A stretch of DNA of 64,000 nucleotides, taken from Pontiella desulfatans (GTDB lineage: Bacteria; Verrucomicrobiota; Kiritimatiellia; Kiritimatiellales; Pontiellaceae). Of the stretch, positions 32,234 through 42,562 are shown in pieces. The DNA lies in the NCBI RefSeq assembly GCF_900890425.1, contig NZ_CAAHFG010000003.1, positions 1,178,001 through 1,242,000 on the forward strand, read 5' to 3'. The notes under the pieces were generated by a model. It did not search any database. It saw only the letters and a list, made by a program, of their open reading frames with translations, and was not told the origin of the DNA. Positions within the stretch are counted from its first letter, which is position 1, and each line of letters begins with the position of its first letter. The position numbers and the translations under genes were made by a program.

Positions 32234-34466
32234 TGTCTTTGGGGTACGGGATGCGCCCGTGCAGCATGTTGGATAGGGAGAAGATGAAGGACTGTTTCAC
32301 GACATTGATCTCGGCCATGGTGAGGTTGGCGTAGTCCATCTGGCCATCGCGGATCTTGGCGGCGAAAATGTCGTCCATCATGTTGGAGATTTTCTGCGGC
32401 GTGGGTTTCTCGATGGAGCGCGAGGCCGCCTCGGAGGCATCGGCCAGCGACAGGATGGCCATCTCCGGCGAGACGGCCGGGGCGCCGCCGTAGCGGAAAT
32501 CGGAATCGTTGATGACATCGTTCATCGACCCGCCGGCGCCGGCCTTGGCCATGGTTTTGGCCTTGTGGTAGAAGAAGGAGATGAGGCCGTTGCCGTGGTG
32601 CTGCTCGATGGCGTCCATGACGGGTTGCGGAAGTTTGTGGCGCTTGGCCAGGGTGAGGCCTTCCTTGACGTGCGAGGAAATCACGAGTGCGCTCATGTGG
32701 GGCGAGAGTTCGTCGTGCGGGTTTTCCTTGTGCTGGATGTTTTCGGTGAAGAACTCGGGCTTGGCCATTTTCCCGATGTCGTGGTAGTAGGCGCAAACGC
32801 GCGTGAGCAGCGAATTGGCGCCGATGGCCTCCGCGGCGTTCTGGGCGAGGGTGGCCACCATGAGGGAGTGGTGGTAGGTGCCCGGCGCCTGCATGGCCAT
32901 TTTCTGGAGCAACGGATGCCCCATGTCGGAGAGTTCGAGCAGGGTGATGTCGGTGGTGATCTTGAAGGCCTTCTCGAAAACGGGGATCAACAGCATGGTG
33001 AGGATGGTGGCGATCATCCCGGAACTGATGGCGGCGGCAACCTGCCAGCCGAGCGTCGCCAAATCGGGTTGGTTGAGAATGGCAATGATGAGCACGTAAA
33101 GTGTTTTGACGGCGCAGACCCACAACCCGGCGCGGAAGAGGCTGGAGCGGCGGTGGATGTTGCGCGCCGAGCTGGCGGCCGTGACCGTGATTATCATGCC
33201 AAGGGCGAACACGTCGAATGCTTGGTCGAACAGCACGGCGGTGGCGAAGCTGCACCAGAAGCCAAGGCAGATGGCGGCGCTGCCGCCCAGCAGGATGCCG
33301 GTGAGCAGGATGGCCAGGGCGTGGGGAACGAGGTAGACCATCATGGGCGCGATCGGGTCGAAATGGCTGGCCAGATAGGTGAGCAGGCGCGCCATGCCCA
33401 GGGTGGCCAGCGAGAGCAATACCATGAGCAGCAGTTTTTCGGGCTCGCGAACGAGTGTTGCATTCCCGACGCGCAGGATGACGGCGGTGCAGATGAGGCC
33501 GGCGAGCAACAGGATGCCGTTGCCGAGGATTTCGAGGGCTTGTTCCAGCGCGTCCTGATCGGCGATGCGCTGCTCCTCGTGGAATTTGATCAAGAGCAGG
33601 ATCTGGTCGTTCACCTCGTCGCCGGCACGGGCAATGATGGTGCCGGCGGGATAGAGCTGGAGGCTCGCCTCGACTTTCGAGGCTTCCAGCCTCCCCGCTG
33701 CGACGGTGGCGTCCTTGTCGTATTCCAGGTTGTCGACCACGACCATGGGGAGCATCCGGTCGAGGAGTTCGCGCCGCGGTTCCTCCTCGATCGTTGAGGT
33801 GATTGCCCGGACGGCTTGATGGGCGGAATAGAGGTTTTTCTGGTTCACCGTTTTGCCGGCGGGGTCGGCATCTGTCGAGATCGTGAGTCGGTGTTCGGGA
33901 TCGTTGCTGAAGAGCGTGATGCGGTATTCGTCCGGAAGAATGCCGGTTTTCATGACCTGCTGGATGCCCTTGGTCAGGATGGCCTTGGTTTCCGCAACCG
34001 CGTTCGAGGGCACGGCGGCGATGAGGGAGAGGGCATCGACCGGGGAGTTGATGAGCAGGTCGTCCATGGAGCTGGCGATGCTTGGCTGGTCGTTGGTGGA
34101 GGCGGCGGTGTAGGCACCGAGGCGATTGAAGAGTTCGCCCATGATCTTGAGCGCGTCCTGTGCCGGGGCGGGGTCGATCGTGAATACCGGTGGGACGGCG
34201 GCGGCCGCGCGGGTGCGCGCAAGATCGGTGTCGGATAGGTTCTCGCATTCGAAATCGACGGAGGCGGTGATGGTGGAGGGCACCTTCTGGCCCTTGGACA
34301 GCGTCGGCGTGCGCACGATGCCGTGGCCGAAGAACAGCCACGTGACCATCAGCCACAGCAGGATGCCGAGACCGACGGACTTATAGGGGACATCCTTCTT
34401 CCGCGAGACCTCGGTCTTGCGTTCGGCGATGCCTTTTTGCCTCTTTTTTGATTTTTTCGTCTTCAC
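32163..34466 (-). CDS. pgpH: 7TM-HD family cyclic-di-AMP phosphodiesterase (PgpH-like)
   Basis: The 767-residue membrane protein has one N-terminal membrane segment, a large extracytoplasmic 7TMR-HDED domain (~55-330), seven membrane segments (~335-520) and a cytoplasmic HD domain with [34 protein letters not shown] and [15 protein letters not shown]. PgpH-type enzymes hydrolyse c-di-AMP to pApA. The start is GTG at 34466, preceded by GGAG at seven bases. It lies 22 bp after phoH and overlaps ybeY by 71 bp, the standard order. Confidence 0.93.
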   Translation of the reverse strand: MKTKKSKKRQKGIAERKTEVSRKKDVPYKSVGLGILLWLMVTWLFFGHGIVRTPTLSKGQKVPSTITASVDFECENLSDTDLARTRAAAAVPPVFTIDPAPAQDALKIMGELFNRLGAYTAASTNDQPSIASSMDDLLINSPVDALSLIAAVPSNAVAETKAILTKGIQQVMKTGILPDEYRITLFSNDPEHRLTISTDADPAGKTVNQKNLYSAHQAVRAITSTIEEEPRRELLDRMLPMVVVDNLEYDKDATVAAGRLEASKVEASLQLYPAGTIIARAGDEVNDQILLLIKFHEEQRIADQDALEQALEILGNGILLLAGLICTAVILRVGNATLVREPEKLLLMVLLSLATLGMARLLTYLASHFDPIAPMMVYLVPHALAILLTGILLGGSAAICLGFWCSFATAVLFDQAFDVFALGMIITVTAASSARNIHRRSSLFRAGLWVCAVKTLYVLIIAILNQPDLATLGWQVAAAISSGMIATILTMLLIPVFEKAFKITTDITLLELSDMGHPLLQKMAMQAPGTYHHSLMVATLAQNAAEAIGANSLLTRVCAYYHDIGKMAKPEFFTENIQHKENPHDELSPHMSALVISSHVKEGLTLAKRHKLPQPVMDAIEQHHGNGLISFFYHKAKTMAKAGAGGSMNDVINDSDFRYGGAPAVSPEMAILSLADASEAASRSIEKPTPQKISNMMDDIFAAKIRDGQMDYANLTMAEINVVKQSFIFSLSNMLHGRIPYPKDNDNNLTKPTAKPYPSAVAAPKAS

Positions 34467-34488
34467 GGGATTTCTCCGTTTCGGCGGG

Positions 34489-35439
34489 CTAGGAAGCCCG
34501 CTTTGCCTGGTAGGCTTCGATCACTTTCTGAACCAGCGGGTGGCGTACGACGTCGCGTTCGGTTAGCTCGACAATGGCCAGCCCCTTGATGTTGTTCAGG
34601 ATGGATCGGGCTTCGACCAACCCTGAGATGCTGCGGTTCGGAAGGTCGATCTGGGTCAGGTCGCCGGTGATGGCGCATTTGGAATCGAATCCCAGCCGGG
34701 TGAGGAACATGAGCATTTGCTGCGGAGTGGTGTTCTGCGCCTCGTCGAGAATGACGAAGGCATGGTTGAGGGTGCGGCCGCGCATATAGGCCAGCGGGGC
34801 CACCTCGATGATGCCGCGCTCAATGTAGGTTTCGATGGTTTCGGCAGGAATCATGTCGTGCAGCGCGTCGTATAGCGGGCGGAGGTAGGGGGCAACCTTC
34901 TGCTGGAAGTCGCCGGGGAGGAAGCCGAGGTTTTCGCCGGCTTCTATGGCCGGGCGCGTGAGGACAATGCGGCTGACATCGTCCCTGAGCAGGGCGGAAA
35001 CCGCCTTGGCCATGGCCAGGTAGGTCTTCCCGGTGCCGGCCGGCCCGATGCCGAAGGTGATCGGGTTGTACTGCATGGCGTCGAGGTAGATCTGCTGCCC
35101 GAGCGTCTTAGGGAAGACAGCGGTTTTGCGGGGGTTCACATCGATGCGGATGCTGGCCAGTTTTTCGAACACCTTGTTTTCTCCGCGCTTGAACGCATCG
35201 TAGGCATAGTCCACCACTTGCCCATTCAGCGGGGCGCGGTTCCGCGCCTTTCGCAATTCTTCGATGAATTCGCTGATTCTGGAGACGCTTTCCTCCGGGC
35301 CCCTAATGAGAACGACTTGGTCGCGCACCACCAGTTCGAGATCGTTTTCACTCTCGATTTGTGCAGAGAACCCGTCGATGGCCCCGCCGATTTCGCGGGC
35401 TTCGCTGGCATTGTCGAAATGGATGGTGTTCTCGTGCAT
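34489..35439 (-). CDS. phoH: PhoH family ATPase
   Basis: The 316-residue cytoplasmic protein has a KH-like N-terminal domain and a PhoH ATPase domain with Walker [17 protein letters not shown] (~residue 132), [16 protein letters not shown], Walker [18 protein letters not shown] and the sensor [11 protein letters not shown]. It is the first gene of phoH-pgpH-ybeY. A role in RNA metabolism is inferred from this context. The ribosome-binding site is weak. Confidence 0.95.
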   Translation of the reverse strand: MHENTIHFDNASEAREIGGAIDGFSAQIESENDLELVVRDQVVLIRGPEESVSRISEFIEELRKARNRAPLNGQVVDYAYDAFKRGENKVFEKLASIRIDVNPRKTAVFPKTLGQQIYLDAMQYNPITFGIGPAGTGKTYLAMAKAVSALLRDDVSRIVLTRPAIEAGENLGFLPGDFQQKVAPYLRPLYDALHDMIPAETIETYIERGIIEVAPLAYMRGRTLNHAFVILDEAQNTTPQQMLMFLTRLGFDSKCAITGDLTQIDLPNRSISGLVEARSILNNIKGLAIVELTERDVVRHPLVQKVIEAYQAKRAS

Positions 35440-35699
35440 GGGATACGTGGGGTGGTCTCCGAGGGGCTTGGTTTGGCCCGGAGGGTGGCGATTTGCGTGC
35501 CTAGTCCAGGGTAGGCGTCCGTTTCGTCGGAATAATCATTGCTTGGAACTTAATGGGATTTGCAGGAGTGCGTCAATACGATTCCTGCCTGTGAAAAATG
35601 GAAAAAAAAGTAGTGGCTTCCGCCGTGTTGGCACGGGGGTTGCTTTATCCTTGGCGGTTGTTTTGACCAAGTGAATAGAATATCAAGGGGTATGGTAAA

Positions 35700-37043
35700 A
35701 TGAAAAACACACAACTGAGTACGAGCTTCGCTGCTGGCCTGGCCATCGTCATGGCGATTTCCGGATGCGCTCCCGTAACCATGGACAGTACGCCGTCGCA
35801 GGCGAGGGTATATTACAAGGATAACGATAAACTCATCGGGAAGACGCCGCTCAAAGTGAACCTGGTTGCCAGCAACAAGGAGCTGATTGTCCGCAAGGAA
35901 GGGTACTTTTCCAAAACGGTCGTTCTTTCGCCCATCGATCCCGACAACATCACCGTGGTTCTCGCGAAACGCAACATGGTGCTGCTGGTCAGCAAGCCGG
36001 AAGGCGCCGAGCTGTTTGTCGAAGGGGTGGGGCGCGTGGGCCGCACACCGTACCGTCTCGACTACAAAAAGCCCCATCGCACCTTTACCGTAAAAGCGCC
36101 GGGGTATGCCGATCAGCTATTCACGGTTCCCGAAGAACCCGAGGGCGACGTGGTGATCGATCTCGAGCGTACCGATATGGTCATCGTGGAAAGCAACCCC
36201 CGGAATGCCGAAGTCTACACGGCCGATGGCAAGAAGGTGGGAACGACCCCGATCGCCATTTCCGCAACGGAAAAACAAGTGCTGAGGCTTTGCAAGGAGG
36301 GATACTACGATATGCCCTTTGCCATCGACGCGGAAACCACCAGTCCCCACGTCTTGAAGATGGAGCGCGAACCGATCGTTATCGTCTACAGCGAGCCGGA
36401 AGGCGCAACCGTGGTTCATCGAGGCGTTGCTCTCGGCAAAACCCCGTTCCGCCAGCTGGTGAAGGAGGACATGGATCTGGAAATCAGCTACGACCGCCAT
36501 TATGGCAAGAAGATCACGATTGCCCCGGATTCCCCGCGCTCGGTGAATGTCTCGCTCGAGTTGAAACCCTACGTGGTCATCAAGAGTAATCCTGTCGGTG
36601 CCCAGCTCTATCGTTCGGGCGGAGTGGAACTGCTGGGAACCACGCCCGTGGAAGTGTTGGTCGAGAAGGATACCGCTTTCGAAATGCACAAGCAGGGTTT
36701 CGATATCAAACCCTTCATGCTTTCCTCCGAATCCAACCGCGAAGTGGTGGTGCCGTTGCGCGAGGCCATCTCCGCCATGGAGAAAACCGTCTTGATCGAC
36801 AGCGAACCCTCCGGTGCGAAGGTTTACCGCCCCGGTGGCGCCGAGTTCATCGGCGAAACCCCCTTGGAGCAGCGCTTGCGTGGCGAGCGCACGTTCGAAC
36901 TCCAACTCGATGGCTTCAAGACCAAGATTGTCACCGTCGCGCCCGACTCGGCCGACAACGTAACCTTTGCATTGGCGAAGGATGAATCAGCTAGGAATGT
37001 CACGGTCAGCGACCCCTTGTTGAATACCCCTTCATCCTTTTAG
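35700..37043 (+). CDS. PEGA-repeat lipoprotein
   Basis: The 447-residue product has a lipobox ending at Cys23 (AISGC) and six consecutive PEGA-type beta domains, each opening with a segment such as VSKPEGAELFVEG, VESNPRNAEVYTADG, VYSEPEGATVVHRG, KSNPVGAQLYRSGG and DSEPSGAKVYRPGG, and containing G-x-TP-x-x. PEGA domains occur in surface and periplasmic proteins, possibly binding glycan or S-layer. The chain has no catalytic domain. A terminator and a second strong hairpin follow. Confidence 0.88.
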   Translation: MKNTQLSTSFAAGLAIVMAISGCAPVTMDSTPSQARVYYKDNDKLIGKTPLKVNLVASNKELIVRKEGYFSKTVVLSPIDPDNITVVLAKRNMVLLVSKPEGAELFVEGVGRVGRTPYRLDYKKPHRTFTVKAPGYADQLFTVPEEPEGDVVIDLERTDMVIVESNPRNAEVYTADGKKVGTTPIAISATEKQVLRLCKEGYYDMPFAIDAETTSPHVLKMEREPIVIVYSEPEGATVVHRGVALGKTPFRQLVKEDMDLEISYDRHYGKKITIAPDSPRSVNVSLELKPYVVIKSNPVGAQLYRSGGVELLGTTPVEVLVEKDTAFEMHKQGFDIKPFMLSSESNREVVVPLREAISAMEKTVLIDSEPSGAKVYRPGGAEFIGETPLEQRLRGERTFELQLDGFKTKIVTVAPDSADNVTFALAKDESARNVTVSDPLLNTPSSF

Positions 37044-37066
37044 CCAATGCCCTTTTAGAACCACGG

Positions 37067-37088
37067 GCCCCGCATCGGGGCTCTTTTT
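37067..37088 (+). terminator. Rho-independent terminator after the PEGA gene
   Basis: GCCCCG-CAT-CGGGGC followed by TCTTTTTG. Confidence 0.85.
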
Positions 37089-37091
37089 GTG

Positions 37092-37128
37092 AAAACACCT
37101 ATTGGGACTGAGTTCCAATAGGTGTTTT
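37092..37128. terminator. Second hairpin, possibly a bidirectional terminator
   Basis: AAAACACCTATTGG (37092-37105) pairs perfectly with CCAATAGGTGTTTT (37115-37128) over a nine-base loop. It has A and T ends on both sides, lies four bases after the previous terminator and 165 bp before nifJ. It could also be part of the nifJ leader. Confidence 0.5.
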
Positions 37129-37293
37129 GCGTTTGAAAACGGGGAATTTTCCTCTCAAAAAAACTTTCAATTCAATCGAGTTCTGGGATTATGCGGAACT
37201 TTTACGGGGAGACCCGGTGCTAGAAATGGAAATAGTGACATTTTTCGTACTTTTTCAACTAATGGGATGCTTAAACCAAGGAGTAGATAAACC

Positions 37294-40200
37294 ATGAGCA
37301 AGAAAATGGTTACCATTGATGGTAATACCGCGGCCGCGCACATCGCGTACGCGTTTTCCGACATCGCAGCGATCTATCCGATCACGCCTTCATCCAACAT
37401 GGGCGAATATTCGGAAGAGTGGGCCAGCCAAGGCAAGAAAAACCTCTTCGGCAAGGAAGTCGATGTTTGTGAAATGCAGTCCGAAGCCGGTGCGGCCGGT
37501 GCAGTCCATGGTTCCCTGAGCGCAGGCGCCCTGACCACCACCTTCACCGCTTCCCAGGGTCTTCTGCTGATGATCCCTAATATGTATAAGATCGCCGGCG
37601 AAATGTTGCCGACGGTTTTCCACGTCTCCGCCCGTTCTCTCGCGGCGCAGTCGCTCTCTATTTTCGGCGACCACTCCGACGTCATGTCCGTTCGCAACAC
37701 CGGTTGGGCCATGACGGCCGCCAGCTCCATCCAGGAAACGATGGACATGGCCACGATCGCCCACCTCTCCACGCTCAAGGCACAGATCCCGTTCCTGAAC
37801 TTCTTCGATGGCTTCCGCACCTCCCACGAGCTGCAGAAGGTCGAAATGATCGACTACGCAGATCTCAACGACCTGATCGAGCCGGAATACATCGAACGCT
37901 TCCGCGCCCGCGCCCTCAAGCCGGAAAACCCGAGGCTGAAGGTTGCCGCGCAGAACCCGGACGTATACTTCCAGGGCCGCGAAACCTCCAACAAGTACTA
38001 CGACGCCATTCCGGAAATCGTCCAGGAATACATGGACAAGTTCGCCGCTAAGTTCGGCCGCAAATACAACCTGTTCGACTACGTCGGTGCAGCCGATGCC
38101 GAGAAGGTCGTCATCGCCATGGGCTCCGCCTGCGATACCATCGAGCAGACCATCGAAAAGCTCAACGAGCAGGGCGAAAAACTCGGTCTCGTCAAGGTGC
38201 GCCTTTATCGTCCGTTCTCCGCGAAAGCCTTCGTGGACTGCATTCCCGAAACCGCGAAGAAGATCATCGTGCTCGACCGCACCAAAGAGCCCGGTGCAAC
38301 CGGCGAGCCGCTCTACTTCGACACCATCGCCGCGCTCAAGGACCGCGACTGCACCGTCATCGGCGGCCGCTACGGCCTCTCCTCCAAGGAGTTCCCGCCC
38401 CGCATGGTCAAGGCCGTATACGATCACGCCGACAACGGTGCATGGCACGGCTTCACCGTGGGCATCAACGACGACGTGACCAACCTCTCCATTCCGGTGG
38501 GGGGCGAGTTCAACATCGAGCCGACCGACGTGAAGTCCTCCGTCTTCTGGGGCTTCGGTTCCGACGGTACGGTAGGCGCGTGTAAAAACACCATCAAGAT
38601 CATCGGCGACAACACCGACATGACGGCGCAGGCCTACTTCGTGTATGACTCCAAGAAGTCCGGCGGTGTCACGGTTTCGCACCTTCGTTTCGGCGAAAGC
38701 AGCGTCAACTACCCGTACCTCATCCAGCATGCCGGCTATGTGGCCTGCCACAACGTTTCCTACATCGGCCGCTACGACATGCTCGGCGCGATTGCCGAAG
38801 GCGGTACGTTCGTGCTCAACTCGGAAATCCCGACCTCGGAAGTGTTCGAGCACCTCACCAAGGAAGAGCAGCAGATCATCATCGATCGCAAGATCAACTT
38901 CTACAACGTCAACGCGCTGAAGATCGCCATGGAAGTCGGCCTCGGCGGACGCATCAACACGGTCATGCAGACGGTATACTTCAAGCTGTCCGGCGTGCTG
39001 CCGGAAGACGAAGCCATCCAGCTCATCAAGGACTACGCCAAGAAGACCTTCGAGCGCAAAGGCATGGACATCGTGGAGATGAACTGGAAAGCCATCGATG
39101 CTTCCGCCGCCGCGATCGAAAAGGTCGAGGTTCCTTCCGAGATCACCAAGTCCTACGTGCTGCCGGACCTGATTCCTGCCGACGCCTGCGGTTTCATGAA
39201 AGACGTGATCCTGCCGACCATGATGATGAGGGGCGATGACGTTCCGGTTTCCAAGATGACGTTCGACGGCACCCTGCCGACCGGCACATCGAAAATCGAA
39301 AAGCGCTGCATCGGGCCGCGCGTTCCGAAATGGCTCAGCGAAAACTGCATCCAGTGCAACCAGTGCGTCATGGCGTGCCCGCACGCGGTTATCCGTGCAA
39401 AGCAGATCGATCCTGCCGAGCTGGCTTCTGCTCCGGAAACCTTCACCACCGTCAAGTCCAAGACCAAGAACGACAAGGATCTCGACTACAAGATCCAGGT
39501 CTATGTCGAAGACTGCACCGGTTGCGGCGTCTGTGTTGAAACCTGCCCTGCAAAAACCAAGGCGCTTGAGTTCACCACGCTCGACGACGAGAAGGAAGCG
39601 GGCGAAGTGGAAAACACCTACTTCTTCGACGCGCTGCCCGACAACGTTCTCGACGGAGCGAATCCGGCGACCGTCAAGGGCCTGCAGTTCAAGAAGCCTC
39701 TGTTCGAGTTTTCCGGCGCCTGCGCCGGTTGCGGCGAAACCCCGTACGTCAAGCTCGTCACGCAGATCTGCGGTGAGCACATGATCGTTGCGAACGCCAC
39801 GGGTTGCTCCTCCATTTATGGCGGCACCTTCCCGACCATCCCGTACAGCAAAACCAAAGAGGGCCGCGGTCCTTCCTGGGCGAACTCGCTCTTCGAAGAC
39901 AACGCCGAATACGGAATGGGCTTCCGCCTCGCGGTCGACAACAACCGTGCGCTGCTGCGCCAGTATGTTGCCCAGTTGCTCGAACTCGGAACCACCGCAG
40001 ACCTGACGGCCGCCCTGAACAAGGCGATCGGAATCTGTGTGGACAACGACCTCAGCGACGAAGCGGTCGCGGCACAGAACGCAGTGAAGATTCTTCTTCA
40101 GGGCGCACTGGCCGAAGCCTCCGCCGAAGCCGCCCCGGTCGTCCGCAAAGTCATCGAGCTGCAGGACTACTTCGTCGATAAGGCCGTCTGGATCTTCGGC

Positions 40201-40818
40201 GGCGACGGCTGGGCCTACGACATCGGTTATGGCGGACTCGACCACGTGGTGGCTTCCGGCAAAAACGTCAACATCCTCGTTGTCGACACCGAAGTCTACT
40301 CCAACACCGGCGGTCAGGCTTCCAAGTCCACTCCGATCGGCGCCGTGGCTAAGTTTGCCACCGACGGCATGCGTGCCGGCAAGAAGAACCTCGGCTTCAT
40401 GTGCATGAGCTACGGAATGGTTTACGTGGCCCAGATCTCCATGGGTGCAAACCGCATGCAGACGCAGAAGGCCATCCAGGAAGCGGTCAACTACAACGGC
40501 CCGTCCATCATCTTGGCGTACGCCCCCTGCATTGCGCACGGCATCGACATGATGAAGACGCAGACCATTGCGAAGAACGCCGTGGAATGTGGCTACTGGC
40601 CGCTCTACCGCTTCAACCCGGCCGGCGAAGAAGGCAAGAAGTTCACGTGGGAAGCCAAGGACCCGACCGGCGACTTCCAGGCCTTCATCCGCAACGAGCG
40701 TCGTTACACGACGCTGCTGAAAACCGCTCCGAACGAAGCGGAAGAGCTGTTCAAGCTCGCGGAAGAAGATGCCAGCAAGCGCTGGAACTTCATGAAAAAG
40801 CTCGGCGAAATCATGTAG
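37294..40818 (+). CDS. nifJ: Pyruvate:ferredoxin (flavodoxin) oxidoreductase
   Basis: The 1174-residue single-chain enzyme converts pyruvate and CoA to acetyl-CoA, CO2 and reduced ferredoxin, the central step of anaerobic pyruvate use. Domains in order: pyrimidine-binding (YPITPSSNMGE), transketolase-C-like, gamma/EKR region, two 4Fe-4S clusters (CIQCNQCVMACPHAV ~685; CTGCGVCVETCPA ~740), a further proximal-cluster region (GACAGCGETPYVKL ~805) and the TPP-binding domain (GGDGWAYDIGYGGLDHV ~968; NTGGQASKSTPIG). Length is normal. AAGGAG precedes the start. It is monocistronic with a strong terminator. Confidence 0.97.
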   Translation: MSKKMVTIDGNTAAAHIAYAFSDIAAIYPITPSSNMGEYSEEWASQGKKNLFGKEVDVCEMQSEAGAAGAVHGSLSAGALTTTFTASQGLLLMIPNMYKIAGEMLPTVFHVSARSLAAQSLSIFGDHSDVMSVRNTGWAMTAASSIQETMDMATIAHLSTLKAQIPFLNFFDGFRTSHELQKVEMIDYADLNDLIEPEYIERFRARALKPENPRLKVAAQNPDVYFQGRETSNKYYDAIPEIVQEYMDKFAAKFGRKYNLFDYVGAADAEKVVIAMGSACDTIEQTIEKLNEQGEKLGLVKVRLYRPFSAKAFVDCIPETAKKIIVLDRTKEPGATGEPLYFDTIAALKDRDCTVIGGRYGLSSKEFPPRMVKAVYDHADNGAWHGFTVGINDDVTNLSIPVGGEFNIEPTDVKSSVFWGFGSDGTVGACKNTIKIIGDNTDMTAQAYFVYDSKKSGGVTVSHLRFGESSVNYPYLIQHAGYVACHNVSYIGRYDMLGAIAEGGTFVLNSEIPTSEVFEHLTKEEQQIIIDRKINFYNVNALKIAMEVGLGGRINTVMQTVYFKLSGVLPEDEAIQLIKDYAKKTFERKGMDIVEMNWKAIDASAAAIEKVEVPSEITKSYVLPDLIPADACGFMKDVILPTMMMRGDDVPVSKMTFDGTLPTGTSKIEKRCIGPRVPKWLSENCIQCNQCVMACPHAVIRAKQIDPAELASAPETFTTVKSKTKNDKDLDYKIQVYVEDCTGCGVCVETCPAKTKALEFTTLDDEKEAGEVENTYFFDALPDNVLDGANPATVKGLQFKKPLFEFSGACAGCGETPYVKLVTQICGEHMIVANATGCSSIYGGTFPTIPYSKTKEGRGPSWANSLFEDNAEYGMGFRLAVDNNRALLRQYVAQLLELGTTADLTAALNKAIGICVDNDLSDEAVAAQNAVKILLQGALAEASAEAAPVVRKVIELQDYFVDKAVWIFGGDGWAYDIGYGGLDHVVASGKNVNILVVDTEVYSNTGGQASKSTPIGAVAKFATDGMRAGKKNLGFMCMSYGMVYVAQISMGANRMQTQKAIQEAVNYNGPSIILAYAPCIAHGIDMMKTQTIAKNAVECGYWPLYRFNPAGEEGKKFTWEAKDPTGDFQAFIRNERRYTTLLKTAPNEAEELFKLAEEDASKRWNFMKKLGEIM

Positions 40819-40843
40819 CCGAAGCTCCGCTTCACAAAAAAAG

Positions 40844-40869
40844 CCCGCCCGCAACGGCGGGTTTTTTTT
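40844..40869 (+). terminator. Rho-independent terminator after nifJ
   Basis: CCCGCC pairs with GGCGGG around CGCAAC and is followed by eight T; an A-run precedes it. Confidence 0.9.
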
Positions 40870-41138
40870 GTGCCCGGGCATAGAGCTCGCGAGGTGTTGC
40901 ATGTGCGCAATTGCTGGATTGTGATTGCGCAAAAAACCGGATGGATTCCCCGGGGTGTTTGCTACTGTGTTGATCGACTCAAAGAAAAAGGGTTCGGCAG
41001 GCGTATCCCTATCGTGTATGACGTTTTCCCATGGCGAAATCATGTATATCAAAAAGCATTGGTGGGTATGAGCCGACCATGTAGTGGCTAAGATAGGCTA
41101 CTGTTTAGTTTTTTGCCGGAACGAACAGGAACAAGGAA

Positions 41139-42506
41139 ATGAAAAAACGCTTTTTTGCCAACCATGCCAAGTCAAGTGCCGCACTGATCAGCCTGGGCAT
41201 ACATGCCATATTGATCGTTATCGCGTTCACGTTCGTGGCGGTGACGGTGATCACGAAGGAGGAACAGGCCTTCGAGACCAAGCACGTGAAGCGACCGAAA
41301 ATGCCGATCAAGAAGCTGCAGGTTCCGGTCAATGTTAAGAAAAAGAAGTCCCAGAAGCCAAAGTTGCGCAAGCGCATCGTGGTGCAGCCAAAGATGAACC
41401 AGACCATGCCCGACATCAAGATGCCGGAAATCACCGGCGTCAAAGGCGGCATGGGCAGCGGTGTCGGCGATTCGCTCGGCGGGGGCGGCGGCGTTGGCTT
41501 CTCCATGCCCGAGATCGAAATTTTCGGGATCAAGGGCAAGGGCGAAAAGATTTTCCTGATTCTCGACACCGGCAACCACATGCTGATCGACGAAATGGGC
41601 GGGATCCCCGCCTACACTATCATCAAGAACGAGCTCATCCGGATTGTGGAGGAGCTCCCTCCCACGGCGCTGTTCAATATTTGCGTGTTTGGCGGGGGGG
41701 AACGGACGTTGTTCCCGACGCTGGTTTCCGCAAACTCCGCCAATGCGGCCAAGGCCAAGGCCTGGCTAGATCCGTTGAACTCGGCGGCCGATTCCGCCAA
41801 GTCGGGGCTATACGGCATCAAGACCCTCGGTTCGGAGGGATCGCACCACAAGGAGGACTTGCGCATCGGAAAATTTGCGGAGCCGATCAAGAAAAACGGC
41901 CCCATCTATGGTGGTAAATGGGGCGGGGATGCGTGGTACAAGGCCTGCATGCTTTCCATGCTCCAGCAGGCCGACACCGTCTTTTTGCTAAGCAACGATT
42001 GGAGCCATCAGCGTGTGGCCATCTCCGAGGTGCCTTCGGTGGAGGAGTGGATCGCCACCACCTCGGCCGGCAAGAAGTGGGATGAAAAGGTCAAGGAGGG
42101 TTATCGGCTGCTCGAAGAGGAAAACAAGCGGCGTAAGGCCGAAGGGCAACCGCCCAAGGTGGTCTCCGGCGGGCGCTGGGGCATCCAGAACGAATATTTC
42201 CCGGGCATCCAGCGACCCCCGACTCCGGAATACTACTACTTCAAGCCGCAGGAATTCGCCGAGGCCATGGTGATGATGAAAGACAAGCATAGGCCAGATG
42301 TGCTCCAGTCAAAGAGCGGCCTTGGCAAGAATCCGAAAAAGGGCAAGGTCGATTTTTCATTCAACGTGGTTCAGTTCGTCAAGGCGAACGGGGAGCCGAG
42401 CGACCGCGCCGTCGGCAACTTCAAGAAACTGACCAGCCTTTGCCGCGGGCAATACCAGACGGTCGCCGGGATGGATGAGATCCAGAACTACGTCTCGTCC
42501 CACTAG
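41139..42506 (+). CDS. Membrane-anchored protein with VWA-like domain
   Basis: The 455-residue product has a single N-terminal membrane segment (ISLGIHAILIVIAFTFVAVTV), a basic Pro/Lys-rich region resembling a TonB-type spacer, a Gly-rich linker, and from ~residue 130 a von Willebrand A-like start (KIFLILDTGNHMLIDE ... IIKNELIRIVEELP ... FNICVFGGG). The metal motif would be D-x-G rather than D-x-S-x-S, so metal binding is uncertain. It may function at the cell envelope; no function is assigned. AAGGAA lies before the ATG. Confidence 0.6.
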   Translation: MKKRFFANHAKSSAALISLGIHAILIVIAFTFVAVTVITKEEQAFETKHVKRPKMPIKKLQVPVNVKKKKSQKPKLRKRIVVQPKMNQTMPDIKMPEITGVKGGMGSGVGDSLGGGGGVGFSMPEIEIFGIKGKGEKIFLILDTGNHMLIDEMGGIPAYTIIKNELIRIVEELPPTALFNICVFGGGERTLFPTLVSANSANAAKAKAWLDPLNSAADSAKSGLYGIKTLGSEGSHHKEDLRIGKFAEPIKKNGPIYGGKWGGDAWYKACMLSMLQQADTVFLLSNDWSHQRVAISEVPSVEEWIATTSAGKKWDEKVKEGYRLLEEENKRRKAEGQPPKVVSGGRWGIQNEYFPGIQRPPTPEYYYFKPQEFAEAMVMMKDKHRPDVLQSKSGLGKNPKKGKVDFSFNVVQFVKANGEPSDRAVGNFKKLTSLCRGQYQTVAGMDEIQNYVSSH

Positions 42507-42562
42507 CATGCCGGCGAAGGATGCCGCTGGAAGTCCGACCCCGATCCATGCCATAAACAGGC

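Noticed and set aside
37390-41052. Very long open frame (about 1220 codons) on the minus strand opposite nifJ
   Set aside because: It mirrors the codon bias of the conserved nifJ gene, shows no family resemblance and is rich in Val, Asp, Gly and Arg as expected for an antisense frame.
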